Part shown: piece after piece, positions 13,721-28,700 of the stretch
Layout: every line of letters begins with the position of its first letter
How positions within the stretch are numbered: position 1 is the stretch's first letter
NCBI RefSeq assembly: GCF_000003605.2
Contig: NW_003125899.1
Location: 145,156-209,155 of the forward strand
Source of the DNA: Saccoglossus kowalevskii
Taxonomy: Eukaryota; Hemichordata; Enteropneusta; Harrimaniidae
Direction: 5' to 3'
DNA: 64,000 bases
Made by a program: the position numbers and the translations under genes
The notes under the pieces: generated by a model
The model's database searches: none
Told to the model about the DNA's origin: nothing
Seen by the model: only the letters and a program-made list of their open reading frames with translations

Positions 13721-16700
13721 ATTGTCTTTCCAATGTCTAAGACATTCCTGACTACTGATCACATTCAAATGTTTCACATCATACAATTCTTTTACGATGT
13801 GATTCAAGATTGCTGAATGGGGGCCAGTGCTGAAATTACACCAAAATTTCGGCCAAAACTGAACATTGTGCTCCTGCTTGAATAAAATTGCTTCATACAC
13901 AGAATATCAAATGGCCTCATGATGCACTTTCTTAGCACCAGTTTGAGTGAAATTCAAAACAGCTGGGGTTACCACTTGAACAAGCTTACTGGGTAGTACA
14001 TTCAGCAATTTCTCAATACTAGTCATTCGATGGCCATTATATTCAAAATTCACCAAAATGATAATGCAATAATTTTTCTATTTCACTACTGTTTATTTTG
14101 TTCAAAGTACATGTGTGCTGGTTAAATTTTAATGTCAATAGTTTTTACAAAAAAATAAAACGTAATGTAAGCGGATAACACATGCTGTTTATATGCCCAT
14201 GTAATTTACATATACTATAACTAATACAGATTACTAAAATTGAAACTCATCCGAAAAAACTCAACAACAAAATAATAATGCTATGATGGCAATTAATTCA
14301 CAAACCATACACACTTTAAAAAATATCTTTTAAAAGTCAATCTTGCTGTTGCTATCATGAATTTATAAGAAATACATTACAATTTCAAAATACTGTAAAA
14401 TGATTTATTTTAGCTGGAATTAATTTGCACTGAAAAGACATTTTGGCTGTTTTGTGTGTTTATTTGAATAAAAAATATTGGGAAAAAAAGGTATTTTCGC
14501 TGGATTTTATTTTCACCGATTCATAGTTCAAGTGACAATAAATCTTAAGTGAAAATAAAGTAATATACAGTATTGCATTCAGGTTGTGTTGGTTTTTATT
14601 CAAATTAGCAATAGTTTACATATACCAACAACATTTAGTTGTGCTATACCATAAAGCCTCAGACTTTTTGTGTTCCAACACTATCTCATGATTGTTGTAA
14701 TAATTCTTCAAACCTTTTTTTTTAACGATGCATAAACCAATACTAAGCAAACATTTTCAAATATTTACGATTGTCACATATTAATGTACAGTGTTGTGTG
14801 TTAATCAATAACTTTACCAAAATCAAGCGGTTTCACCATTACTGATCTAGATCTTGGGCATATATAGGAATTTTGGTACAAGTAAACGTACATAGAAGTT
14901 TTTCCAGAGCCTTACCTACCATATCAGTTCTTGGTTATTTTACATTTGCCTTTGTAAATCTGTATCAGGTGACATTCCTATATAGTTTTACTTACATGTA
15001 TGTTACTATTTTTGTCAGTACCTTTTGAAAAACAGGCATAAAGCTACTTAGGTCAAAAAAAAGAAAAAAAATCTGTTGGGGAGGCAGGTAGGGTTTTTTG
15101 TAGGTATTTTTCCCAATGGACTTCCTTTTAACAAATAATTTGAATCACAATCATACATTTAATAGAGACTTGAGATTGAAAAAAGAATGTTTAATCAATA
15201 TAGTTGATTTTCTTACAATCATTCACAAAGTAGTAGATGAACAAAATCATTTTGGTGGGTAGAACGTGGATAATTTGCCTAAAAATAGACTAAGTATGAT
15301 ATAAATTGTAGTAGCATACAGTATATTTCCTATCTTGTTTACTAATTGAAAATGCTGTTGGTGTATTATGCCATATACTCTTCACAACACAGTGCATCTT
15401 TGGATAAATGCAAGATTGTTACGGTGTGCTTGCGGCGATGAGGCATCATCGTCAAATATTAATCTTGGAAATGAAATATCCTGACAGGTATGAAATCATA
15501 GTTGTTGCGACAAAACAGTCTGCACAAGGAAATTAAACAAGTGACAGTTATGTATGGTAAATCAGTAATCACTCACAATCATAGCTTTAATTTTACAAAA
15601 ACTGATAGCAGCAAAAAAATACTCATGGAAGCATCATAATTAAGGGCTCCAGGTTTTGCATGGTCATAAGATTTCTCATCCAACAGAATTTTTGATTCAA
15701 ATGAATTTATTTTTGATTTGGTAACACCACATTCTTCAGTGCTTTAATCTTTCAGGATTTGTTGCCATAGCAACCGATTTTATAATTTTTTCATGGTAAT
15801 CCACAATAATCAGTGGGAAGTGGGAATGCAACTTTAATACTGTAATTTTCTAATACTATTAGCACATGTATGAGTAATATTTTAATGATCCTGTATTTAA
15901 TAAATGCAGCTTCTGGTTTGCTTCTATCGAATTGCAATTGTCACATGCAGCTCATCATCATGCCACCTTCCTCTTTTGGCATTGTTGTGGATAGTGTTCA
16001 AATCACCACAGTTGTAACATAGCGCAAGCTCAAGTTTCATGAAAATAAAAAATGTATTTCACAAGTTTAGTGTATTGTAACATGGATCCATCACAACATT
16101 GTGCAGGGCTTTAAATTGTACTTACATATGTTGCATTGTCACCAATATGCTGGTATTTTTTGTACTGTGCTCTCTTAATAGTCATACAGCTTCAATCAAG
16201 GTGTAATATTGATAAGATTAAATCATTATTATTTGTAAATAAGCCACTGTACTTGTTGCCATTACTGTCTACCACTACATCGTGTTATGAAGCATGATTA
16301 ATTTAATTTACTGTCTGAAGTATTTTCAAATTGATTTCAATTTAACACTTCCATGGCTTTCATTGTGACCGATTTCATTTCATTAGTACATGTACAGCCA
16401 TTTCCTATATATAACGTATAACCTTACCCTTTTAAAGAATTTTCAAATTTCAGTTCTAAGTTACTCGTTGAAGTCGGTCAGTAAACTCAACACAATAACA
16501 TGTAGGTCTAGCTAGGTTCCCTCTAATACAATTTTGTACAGAGCTAAATTGTGAATGTTACCTTTAGTCTCCTGCGCTAAGATTTTTTCTTTGCACATAC
16601 CCCCGCTGCAAAAGGTGATTTTTCATTCATTGTGAGATTTAGGTCTGTACAGACGTGAATAAAATGTCTGCTGCAAAAATCAAAGGATTTATTTTTTAGT

Positions 16701-19700
16701 TTATTTTCTTTTTTATAGCTCAAAGTCGAAATACTGATTTTTGAAGAGGGGAATGTTGAGTTGAGATACCCTTACTTCATCAAAATTGACCATTATGTGT
16801 ATACTGGTATACTCGTTTGTCAAATCACACACAGTGTTTTGATGCCACTACAATGCTATGACCTTTGTTTGTCCTGTTTTTACCTTGGATCTCGCAGTGA
16901 ACGAAATATGGTCTATTACAATAGTTTCAATATGTTAATGTGGCTCATTTTTCCAATGTTTATAGCAACATCCTAGTTATTGACATGTAATCATTATTTT
17001 AAAGATATCCTAGAGGCAGGGATTTAGTTTTCCTACTTTTTGGCAATGTCCGCATTTCATTAATTATATTTTCTTTAAAGTAGTTGCTTAGCTCCGAGCT
17101 TTTTTATTTGATAGCAGAATTAATGGTTCTTGATTTGCTGTGAGCAGTTTTCAAACTCAAACATGAATTTTGCATAAGCTATAAATGCACATTCCAGACA
17201 AATGTAACTTTGCTTGCGACTCCCAAAGGCCAAATGAAACACGTGTTTCATCAGCCTGACTGAATCGAGTTATAGTTTGAAAACCCAAACAAAAGTATTA
17301 CATTACAGCGATATTTGCAACACTAAAAACAACTTCTTCCACTCCATACATAAGCTCTGACAAATAACAAAGTGCAACCATAGAGGGCGGTGTTTTCCAG
17401 AAATGCAAAAATTTGAAAACCTAAGAGATCAAGGATTATTCCTAAATGAGGAACAAATGATTTTACCATATATAACTATAAAAAATCTTAGTCTAATACA
17501 TATCTCATTAGTAAATTATGACTTTTTAAAGTGTGATTATCACCTCTTGGCTTACTGAGACACATCTATATGTCGGTCGTTTTGTCAATTATAGTTATAG
17601 CGAGAGTTTTTAATGGTTCACAGTAACAGTTATCAGTAGTTAACAGCAGTTAGTAGTTAACATCTGTTGCCAATGTAATTCAATAGTAGTTGTAATTAGT
17701 GCACAATAACAATTGTCAATTATATTTAACAGCAGCTATCAATAGTTATCAGTTGTTAACAACAGTTTTCAATGCTAGTTAACCAGTTGCCAATAGTTCA
17801 CAGTAATAATTGTCGGTAGTTAACAGCAGTTTCTAGCATTTGCTCTCTTTTTTTGTTAGCATTTACTAAGAAAATACTCTTTGCAGTTTAACTTCGTTAC
17901 CATACTCATACTTGTACGTTAACAGGAATAAACAGCCACTTTTGATCAGGTAACATACAAAGGCATACTCACCTTTGGGGTGATTATTAGTCCCCGTTCG
18001 GACATAGTCCGAAAACGGGTACTTATGGATTGACCTCTGTGCATCCATGTGTCCATGCATGCGTGTGTGTGTTAGTGTGTGTGCGAGCATCTGGACCTGT
18101 ATCTTAGACATGCCTGGACCAATTACATTCAAACTTCGCACATACATCATACATAATATTATACATATGCACACCATTTTTGTGCTAAAAAATCATCAAA
18201 ATCAAGCATTTCTCAGCTGTTTACAGATGGATTTTATTTAAACTTGGTATATACATTGGACATTATAGGACCTTGATGCACATTATTTTGTTTTTCAGAT
18301 AAAATTCAAAATGACCGACTGGCCATACAACATGTCATACATCATGTTATACATCATGTCATAGATATACAGATATATTGGTTTGACGATCCTATTAAAA
18401 ATAGCCGACTGGTGGCCATTTTTGTGCTTAAAAAATCATCAAACATCAAGCATTTCTGGTATTTATGCATGGATTTTGTTCAAACTTGGTACATACATTA
18501 GTCATTACAAGTTCCTGATGCACGTCCATTTTATTTTTCAGATTGGATTCAATAACTGTGACATGCTTTGACTGATTTTATATATTCATTATACATCATG
18601 TTGTAGATATATACATGTATTCAAAATGGCTGATTTTGTTTTAATTAATGCTGTTCCAGAGCAATATCTCTCAATATGGACAATTGCAAGTACTCGTTTG
18701 AGGATCAAATACAAATGTCAATCATTTTAATGTTAAACAATCATCATAATTGTATTCCTGAAATGTTTATATTCTAGCTATAATACTATAAACAAAACTA
18801 TATATCTTAAATTTAACTAACAGGGACTGTGCCATGCATGGCTTGTTATATCTATATAACTAATTTACTAATAAACAAACTGTTTTTCAGAACTAATTTG
18901 TTCTTGCATGATCCAAGTAGAGAGTACAACTTCCACTCACTTTAAAAATGTGGCATGATTATGAGCATCAACATCCTGGATTTGAACTGAAAATATCCAA
19001 ATTGAAAAATGTCCCCAATTTAGTTACTCTAAATGAGCTAAGCAAATGATTTGTGATGGAATGCAACACGTAATTCACTATGATACATCATAAACTTATC
19101 AGGTTTGATATCTACAGGCTATTGGCCCATTGATCTTCATGGAGGCAAAATGGTTGTCACTCTGGACTGACAATCACATGGTTGTGAGTTGAGTCTTGGC
19201 TATATTTATATCATGGTGTTGCATCCTACTTTACTCCTTTCTCCCCCTACCAGGAAATAAATGGAAACCTGGCTGTTATGGAAGGTTTGGCACATAACCC
19301 ATGTGCACCTGTATATGGCAGCTGGGGTTGTATGCTCCCTTGGTAGTTGGGATGATTGACGAAAGAGTTAAATGGGCATTATTACTGGGATACTATAACG
19401 TAGTATCAAGCATTGTGGTTGTTTATTACTGTAAAGGGGTTAATTATTCACTGGGTTTTAATTTAGCTTATTTCGCTGACTGGAAATTGCGCTAAATTAA
19501 AACCCAGTGAATATGTAAAATTTAGCATAGAACACATTATCTAAATGATAAAACCATGAATTTAAAACCCATTGAATATGCCCGAATGGTAAATCAGCGA
19601 AATTTAAACGCAGTGAAAATTAGTCATTTTACAGTACACCGTATTATTATTCTACATACACAGCATGTGTACTCCAGCTCGGCAGCCGCTATCATAAATT

Positions 19701-22700
19701 AACAGTCTATTTTGGGGCCTTGTTCTGGTAAGAATTCTCAAACCCAAAATGGTTAGGAATCCTTGGCAACCCAAAATGGTTTGTTAATTAATGAGAGAGT
19801 CAGGGCCTCATATAATATAGTCGTACTCTCCAAGTTGTCATCAGTTAACAGTTGTTATCATCAGTTCACAGAAGTTGTCAAAGTTGTCAGTAGTTAACAG
19901 GAATAAATATGTTTGTATTGCAGGGTAAGACCATTGAACGATGGTGAAATAACACGGCATGACAGTATGGCTATTGAATTGCCTGGTAACAATAATGTTG
20001 TGGTAAGCATTACAGCTTTACCTCAGAATAATGTAACATGCACCACCTAATTCTCTTACATTTGTTCACTTTAATTGAAAATGATGAAAAACTGAATGGT
20101 TTCAATTTCAGATACATTGTTACTCAGTCAAAATAAAAGCCATTGAAAACAATGTTTTATGTGCCTATATAGTCATATTAATGTCAAACATAATTTGTGA
20201 ACATCATCATTCATCAAAGAAAGTATTGCAGCTAAAAGAACCATATATTAGGTAGGATAAGTAGTAGTCATTGTATGTCATTGTTTTGTGTTTATTTAAT
20301 AGATTGATCAGCCTGGAAAAAAGAAGTCATTCACATTCAATGCTGTGTTTGAACTCAGCGCAAGTCAACAAGATGTTTTTGACAATTGTGGCATAAAACA
20401 ACTGATTGAAATGTCTATTGATGGATATGCCAGTACTGCATTTGCATATGGACAAACTGGTTCAGGGAAAACATATACTATAACTGGTCCATTCAACTTG
20501 GTAAGAATTTATATACGAAATATGTACTTGTTTTATTACTCCATCAGCTTGTGAAAATGAGATCACTGTTTTACTTTCTATTGAGCCTTACATTATGTAG
20601 TTGCCTTCTTGTTGTTGCTTTTCACTTTGGAAATATGAATCTCCAGTACTGTCAAAATGAAATGTGTGAAAAGGTCTGGACAGGATATCCATTTTTAATA
20701 TTTAATATTTTTTTAAAGCAAAAATGTAATTTTTTGAATATTTAGAAAGTGTGAATGCAACTTTCAAACATTTTGCACATGTATGTTCTAGTTGCTAGAT
20801 GGAATATGTCATGTCTCTGCCTGCCCTTGTGGTCTTCATCACCTTCATCATTATGTCATGTGGTTTAATTACTGGAAGCGTGGTTTCTGAAACTAAGTCT
20901 ATATTACTGTGATTTTAAAGCCAAATTATTGGATATTTTTCTTGTTGACATGATGATATTTCACCACCCTGGCAGTTTAACAACTGTTAGTTTTGCCACA
21001 GTCCCTCTATCACAGGGACTGTGGTTTTGCATTTCAGACTACTTTTAGGTAAATATGAACTGTATCGTATTCTGATATGTTTTTAATTTGTCTTCACAGA
21101 ATGAAAATCCAAACCCTGAATTGTATGGAATGATCCAAAGATCATTTGAGTATTTATTTATGAACCTTCAGAAGAATACGGATAAAGCTGGTATTACTTA
21201 TACTTTAAGTGCTTCCTATTTAGAAATTTACAATGAACAGGTGAGAATTATTTTGAGAGCTACAAAATCATGAATCTTCTATAAATTATACTGTACCTTA
21301 GCAGTGACTGTTGTCAGTGTATGAAATTAGGCCTGTTCAATGTGTTAACCGTTTGCTGCAGTTTTTACAGTTTAATAGATTCATTCGACTGTTGCTCCCG
21401 AGAGATTTAATCTGCATGATCACTGATAATATAATACAAATAATATCCTCCACTCTCACCATGTAAATTTTCTAAAAAAAACGTGACCCAAAACACATGG
21501 CTGGCAATGGAAATTATTTTTCTTTCTTACTTTATACAACGCCTCAAACTTAAATTGCATAGTTTATGTCACCTACAAAATACACCTACAAAATCAAGAC
21601 TTTTACGTAATTTGCCCACATCACATCTCTGACTTGTCATAAATATTTTATCAGTATTTCCAGTATAGGTCTCTGGTGTAAACTGATTTTGAGGTCCGAA
21701 ACAAAGATTTCAATTTTAATATTTTTGCACACATCAACCAATGGCTTTATGATTAAAAATACATCCCCTAAAAAAGCCTCATAATTGAGTGCTACCTAAT
21801 CTGTGCTGTATCTGATTGTAGGTCAAAGACTTGTTAAATCCGTCCCAACGAGACAATTTACTTGTAAGGTGGTCCAAAACTAAAGGATTTTATGTAGAAA
21901 ATTTATTCCTTGTGGAATGTGAGACGATAGATGATATGCTAGCAGTATTGGAAGAAGGTAGGATATACAGTTTCAAAATTGTTTTCACTTAATTTACTCC
22001 CCACTAGTTCAGCTAATTATGGTACCATCATCAGATTTACACTATTTCACTGAAGCTGACCATCCATGGCCATCTCTATCAACCTGTTCATGATCGTGTT
22101 AGGAAAAATTGTATCTGAGCTCTGTTAAATTGAATGATTGGATTGCCTGCGCCAAGAAGCTGGATCCATCAATCAGCAACTCAAATTTGAATCAATAGAT
22201 CATGCTGTCTTATATCACGTCTAAGCTTGAATGACACAAACACGTGTCTTTGCATTCAATTTCCATGGAAACACATCATAACACTTGACTATGTGTTCCA
22301 TTTATCATGAAAACACACCAGAGCAAATGCAGATTTTTAGTGAGATTTCTCCCAAGGTATAATGGTGAGGTGATGACTGAGTAAATGAACCTTGGCTGGC
22401 GACGATATTATGGTATATGTGTATATATTTGAACTCGATTAAAAGTCTTATTTGTTAGTGTAACAGATAAGTCTTAGGGAATTCGAAGCATGGAACAAAA
22501 ACACCATGTTCACAGTTGATAATTTTTCTGTCTTAACAACCACTGCCTAAAGTGCAAATATAAAACTATTATTGTTAAAGTTTGTTTCATAGATCTGCTT
22601 CCCTCCTAGGCAGATCACCCGATTAAATGGTGAACTGAGAATAAAATTGTCCGAGCAGGCTAATACTGTCTGAAAAGGGATTATATGATTTTCTGACTTT

Positions 22701-25700
22701 TCACAGGATTCTCATGTTTCACTTAAGTTTAATAGATGTATAACATTGATGTTCAACTAAATGGTGCTACAAATAAGTACTTTGTATTCTATTTTTGATT
22801 ATTTTGGCAATATTAGTGCGTGGTGTGATATACATATACATATATGTGTATACATGTATGTGTATATATGTTTCATTGATATCTTAAAAAACGCTCATCC
22901 GATTTCAATAAAACCTGGTACATACCGTAGGTGTTCTCAAAGTGTAGAACTAACAGACAGACAGGCTTCTTTTTAATAGGCTAATCTTAAGGCCGAAAAA
23001 AAATTAGATCTGTTTCTAGATGGCGCAAATGTCAGTTCCAAAGGATGTCCTCGGAATTTTTTTTTTTTTTTTCTGGTGGCTGATACCTTGTTTCATGAAT
23101 CTGCAGATAAACTTTGTTGACATTTCATAATTTGGACCAAAAACAGATTGATTTTTAATATTTTATAATTCCTACTTCATATGCCTCCAATACCCTTAGC
23201 ATACTGATTTCTTTCTAAGGTTTCTTTGATTAGGCTTTAAATAATTACTTTAGTTACCAGTACCTATCGTCCTTTAAAACACAGTCTCTCTACACAATAT
23301 GGTTTTAAAACCATGTTAAAATGATCACAAAACCACAAACATAGAAACGAAAACATAAAAAACCTCAATCTACGATTGTATTATAGGTTTAAGCTAAAAT
23401 TTCTGACAGCATTATTGAAAACAAATATCGTCTATGAAACACATCGTAACTAAATGGGACGCCATTTTGTCTCTTTCAGTTAAAACAATACAGTTGAAAC
23501 ATGAATGGATTTCATGACAATTCTACACCCATATAAGCGTAATTACCTGAGTTGTTGGCCAATATACTTTGATTATTTTTGCATGAATAAGTTAAGAGTG
23601 GCTAAGAGGAAAGTGTAAAAGGTTCCAAAAGTTACAACGCCCACCATCATTAACATTGTGTCGATCAAGTAAAACACAAGCTCAAAATGAACATTGATTT
23701 TCTAGGGTGTAAGACAAGTAGACATAAACAAAAAAACTTACCTAGATTCAGAAGTAAATGAAATTTGATGATCTAGCTTCTCCTGGAATATTATGCGTAA
23801 TATACAAAAAAAATCCTGAGATACTCATAACTGAGAGTATGGCCTGACGTCTGCATACAAACCCAACAGTACTATAAAGTCATCATCTCTAAAGAAAAAG
23901 TGAAACACGCATTGTACAGCAGCAACCGATGATTCACACTTTGTGACAAACGCATTTCCTAACTGTGCTCAAAAGCACCTTGTGATCTGAGATACTATAT
24001 TATTCTCTCTATAAAAAACAATTTAAAGATGCACTTCTAATAGAGTAAATACAGTATTTGTAGTGTTTCTATCTTTAGCATGCAGCCAGACTGTTATAAA
24101 GCTTCACTTAGAAGTAGGCTTACTTCATTTCTTTTCAATGAGAAACTGCATTCCACAAAATGGGTTTTATAAGTTGCATGCAGTTATGTACTTCACTTTA
24201 TGTTCTCACAATGCGGTGAATTAAGTGGGGCTAATGTGTAAAGTGCTTCAATTGCGCAGATTTTACGAGTCAATGGGAACCATAAAATTTGTTGCAATGA
24301 GCCACAGTGATTTTTTGCAAAAATTCAATTTTCATAGTATCAACTCGTTAATTAATAACTGCAAAAATGAAACACTATATGCAGTATTCAAACCATTTTA
24401 ATCTACACATTTCAATAGCGTGTGTGTGGAAATGTAATACATGACACTGTGTAACAGATATTGAACTCTATCTTACTATTAGTGTAATAGAAGACCATGT
24501 ATACTATGCTTAACTTAATACAATGTATATAAAAAGGCATAGATGAATAGCTGTGACGTACATACCACTATATACACCAAGCACTGAAAGAAATCACTGC
24601 ATACATACACACCTATCGTTTTGCTATGCAAATACACAAATTGTTACAATTGATTGGAGTGGGAAGCTCAGCCGAGTCTTGATTCTGTGTCTTTTAGTTA
24701 CTGGTGTTAACTGTATTTAGTTAACTATATTTGCATTTATTGTGTACATGGTTCAGTTGTTTACCCTCTCGATGTCTAACTGTGGGCTAAACATGATGTG
24801 TAACTGTTTATCAACTTTTGACAGGTTTTAGAGTCACTTAACGACTGTCATTCAGTCATTAAACTTCAGGTTTATTTTATACGCACTCCTTAGTAGATTG
24901 ATAAGAGGGACAGATTTCAATGTTTTTTTCTTAAATATTTGTACAGGTTTCTGCTGGATAGCCTCCACTTGTCTTTTGCAAACTGCGGGCAGATTCAAAT
25001 ATTTCAGTATAAACAGTTGCACTAGTTTACGTTTTGTGCTCATGCACAGTAACACATTGGGAAGAATTGATCATTTGCACTTGAAATAACTCCCTGCTGT
25101 TGTACTGGTATTTAACCGTTCAAGTCCAAAGTCAACCTCAGGCACTATCTACAAAATAGTGGTATTTTCCACATAAAATGTTGACAACATTTCAAATTTT
25201 TTCAATCAAAGACTAGAAGCAATGTCACATTTTATTAGGTTGAAAATTAAGATTGACCCTAGTTTTATCGGGACAGAAAATTTGTCACTCAATTGATTAA
25301 ATACATATATATGATAATAAACACTTTATTGACAATACATGTATTGTCATAGCAAATCACAAACTAGTGCTGATCAGTGAGTGACATTTATTCACATCCT
25401 GGTTGTTCACATCCTACCATTCACATCCTGGTAGACAAATATAACATATGACGTCACAGTGCTACAACCTATATTTGTACATGTACATACTGCTTACTAT
25501 TATTCTGGTTACTTACAGCAAGTGTACATATACCAAAAAATCTGTATTAGAAGCCACGCATCCCTAACAAATCAGAACCAAAAATACCAAAAAATGTCAT
25601 ACAGATAACAAACGAGAACCAAAAATTCAAAAAATTTTATACAGATAACTTCATAAAATTAAAAAGTAAAAATTATCCAAAAAATAAATTTCTTGACATT

Positions 25701-28700
25701 TTCCTTGGCGAAACTGGTTTCGTCAAATATCTGAAAAATAAAGCATAGCAGGTAGCTAAACTTGTTTCCATGAAACCAATGACTTCAATTATTTCATTGC
25801 ATTGAGTCATTTCTGACAGCCATTTGAAATTGCTCAAAATGTTGAAAAACGAGTATGGGTATGTCAAGTTTTACTTTTTGGACTTAACTAATCACAGGAA
25901 AAAGCTTAAAAGAAGCTCTTGTGTTGGAAGAGTGTAAATTGTATTCATTGATTGATCAAACTAAAAAACTAAAAATAAAAAAATACACAATTAATATACT
26001 ATAATTCGCCAATATTTATTTGATTCAAAAGTGTTCTGTGAAAATAATATACAGAATATAGATTCAAGTTATATCATAATGACTTTAAAACATGTCAGTT
26101 TGAAATATGTAGAATATAGATTCCATAAATTATCGCTTTCACTTTATAAATCTTTAAAGCCTGAAACACTGGCGACATCTGTATGAATGCAAGGCAATTG
26201 TCGTCACCATGTCGTGTGCCTTCATATTTCATGTAAACAAACACTGCTATTGGATACTCATTGCATGTGACTCGTATCGAACTGTGGCTTTTAATTTTTG
26301 CCACGAAATAGATACTGTCAACTTAAACTTCCTTCATTGTCAGCAATAAATTCCTGTTGTTATTTGCGTCGTCCGGATATATATACCACTAGGCTATCTA
26401 GGTAACCTAAGACATGTGTATGTGCAGTAGAATATTATCATTGTCTATCGCAATCTGTTCACCATGTTTATAAAGCTCACAACAAATTTATATTAAGTTG
26501 TATTTTAGTATATTGTGATAAGATTGAGATCAAGCAATGTGGCTACTTCAAACCACCTGTTTGAAGAGCTGTACCACCTAGCCTTGTGTGTTTTATTCAT
26601 ACTCCCTAGTCAATTATAAATAAATACTGTATTGTCATCAGTATGCTATAAAAATTCTGTTTTTGAGAACACCAACAATACTCGTACAATGTATATTAAT
26701 TTTAAATTTCCAATTATCGCATGCTGTAAAACTTTACTTCAGGATGGTCAAAAGTATTTTTAAAAATTGCCAAGGTCGAGTGATGTGAAAAAATTACCAC
26801 CTCTATCTAACTTTTGCTCACTGACTCTTTGCTGCAAAGTAACCCCTGATTTTTAAGCTTTTCCTGGTCAGGTCGGGTCAAGTTGATGTGAAGTTATATA
26901 ATGCATCAGCTGATGAGAAGATTCATTGAAAATAAAATTCAACTAATATTTCTTTTTTCCTATATTTTACATTCAACTCATCAAAAATCAGTGAAAATAA
27001 ATTCCATACAAAACATCCAAAAAGTATTTTCAGCAAATAATAATAGTTTTTATTTCAAGAACCATCTTGTAACAAAAAATTAAATTAATTCCAGCTTAAA
27101 TGAAGTATTTAACAGTACCAAAAATGACAACTGACAGGGGCTATGTAATTTGTGGGGTACATACTACAAATCTCATCAACTGCATTAGAGGTTAATGGCA
27201 GTTAAAAAGATATCAGTTTTGCTATGTTTTTTTTTAGCTAGGTGATGTGCATGTGTCAAATTTAATTAAAAGTGTCAAAAATAAGCAATTATGGTATAGT
27301 ATGATATCCTATCAGTTGTAAATCCAGCAGTATATTATCATTGTTATAGTCGGTGTTATAGCTCACACATTAATAAGATTTTTGTTATTGTCATATAAAT
27401 AATCAATAATAAATTCCTGAGCAACTCCGTTGTTGAGTTACAACATCATTGACTACGTAGCTTTTCCTTCTCAATGTCCCTCTGGACATGCATATTTCTA
27501 TTCCTATGCAGTCTTGTGAACGTGTCTGCAATATTGTTGATCAATATTTGCACATTGGGCCACAGTCCATATCAAGTATATTGTTTTATACATGTCACAG
27601 CTTGTCTGTCGTGGTTCAAAAGTCAACAAGTAAATATTGCTAATATCTAGTCCATGGGGTGTATATACTGCATGCACGTACAGTATAACATACTGTGTCT
27701 TCCATGGAATATATAGACTTTTAATTTGGAATTTACACTGTGGTTAATGTGGAGTACTTATGCTGACTATGATGTGAGTATGTATGTGGATATTTAATAG
27801 ATAGAATTGTGTCATCGTGGTGTGTGAGTGAACTTGGCGCACAGACAATTGTGTTGTTGATATTACTTACTGTACAATATACTGCATATTCTGACAGTAT
27901 TACATACCATATATAGACTGTGTAGAACTTGCACTGGCTGGTACAACAACATGTACAGTGTTTACTCTAGGACGCGCGATTCCCCACCTACTACATTTTG
28001 TGCGCCCTCAAGAAAATACTCCAAGGGCGAAAATCGCCCCTTTCCTCACTGCCCATTGAATTATTTTAATGATGGCTCGTGCATGTATTGACTGTGACGT
28101 GCCAACTAGCTTGATTTGAAGGGGCGACAATCCCCCTCATAAATACAAAGCTGGAGAAAACACTGCATGTAAGCAGGTAAATGCTGTGCTGTTTATTTGT
28201 CATATACAAAAAGAAAGTAGCACAGGATGTGACATATTCTCAGTGCTTATTCCATATCTGAACAACAGTTTTCTCAAATGGATTGAAATGTGGTACATAG
28301 ATACTGCTTGTTTGTATTTCTTTCATAGTCTTTATGTTCTGGATCACCTAAAATCTGAACTATTATTTGTATACATTGCTCAGCTATCCAATTTGTATTT
28401 GTCACACACTCAAAAAATTAGTTATTTTCTTTTCTTATATGTTTTTGACTCCCATGTGCGAAGCACAAAATGGGAGTCTTTGCATTTAGTGTGTCTGTAT
28501 GTGTGTGTGTGTGTGTGTGTATGTGTGTATGTGTGTCCGACTGTTCCACTGCTATCTCAAGAACCATACATCGGTTTTTGATGAAACTTGGTGCATAGAT
28601 GCTCTTGGTCATTGCGCAGATTTGATTAGGTTTTGGTAAAAATCCATGCTCGTTAATTACCTAATTTGCATGATAATTTGCTAATTTTTAGCTGTTCTAT

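Larger units (their letters stand above)
10730..19923 (+). other. KIF12 intron 2 (9.2 kb)
   Basis: Contains the TG microsatellite, the MITE at 14391, the AGTTAACAG blocks, the capped repeat at 17990 and the inverted repeat at 19446. No other exon is needed or seen. Confidence 0.7.
20501..21821 (+). other. KIF12 introns 4 and 5 (around exon 5)
   Basis: Introns 20501-21099 and 21241-21821. Apart from the hairpin at 21003, nothing noteworthy seen. Confidence 0.7.
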
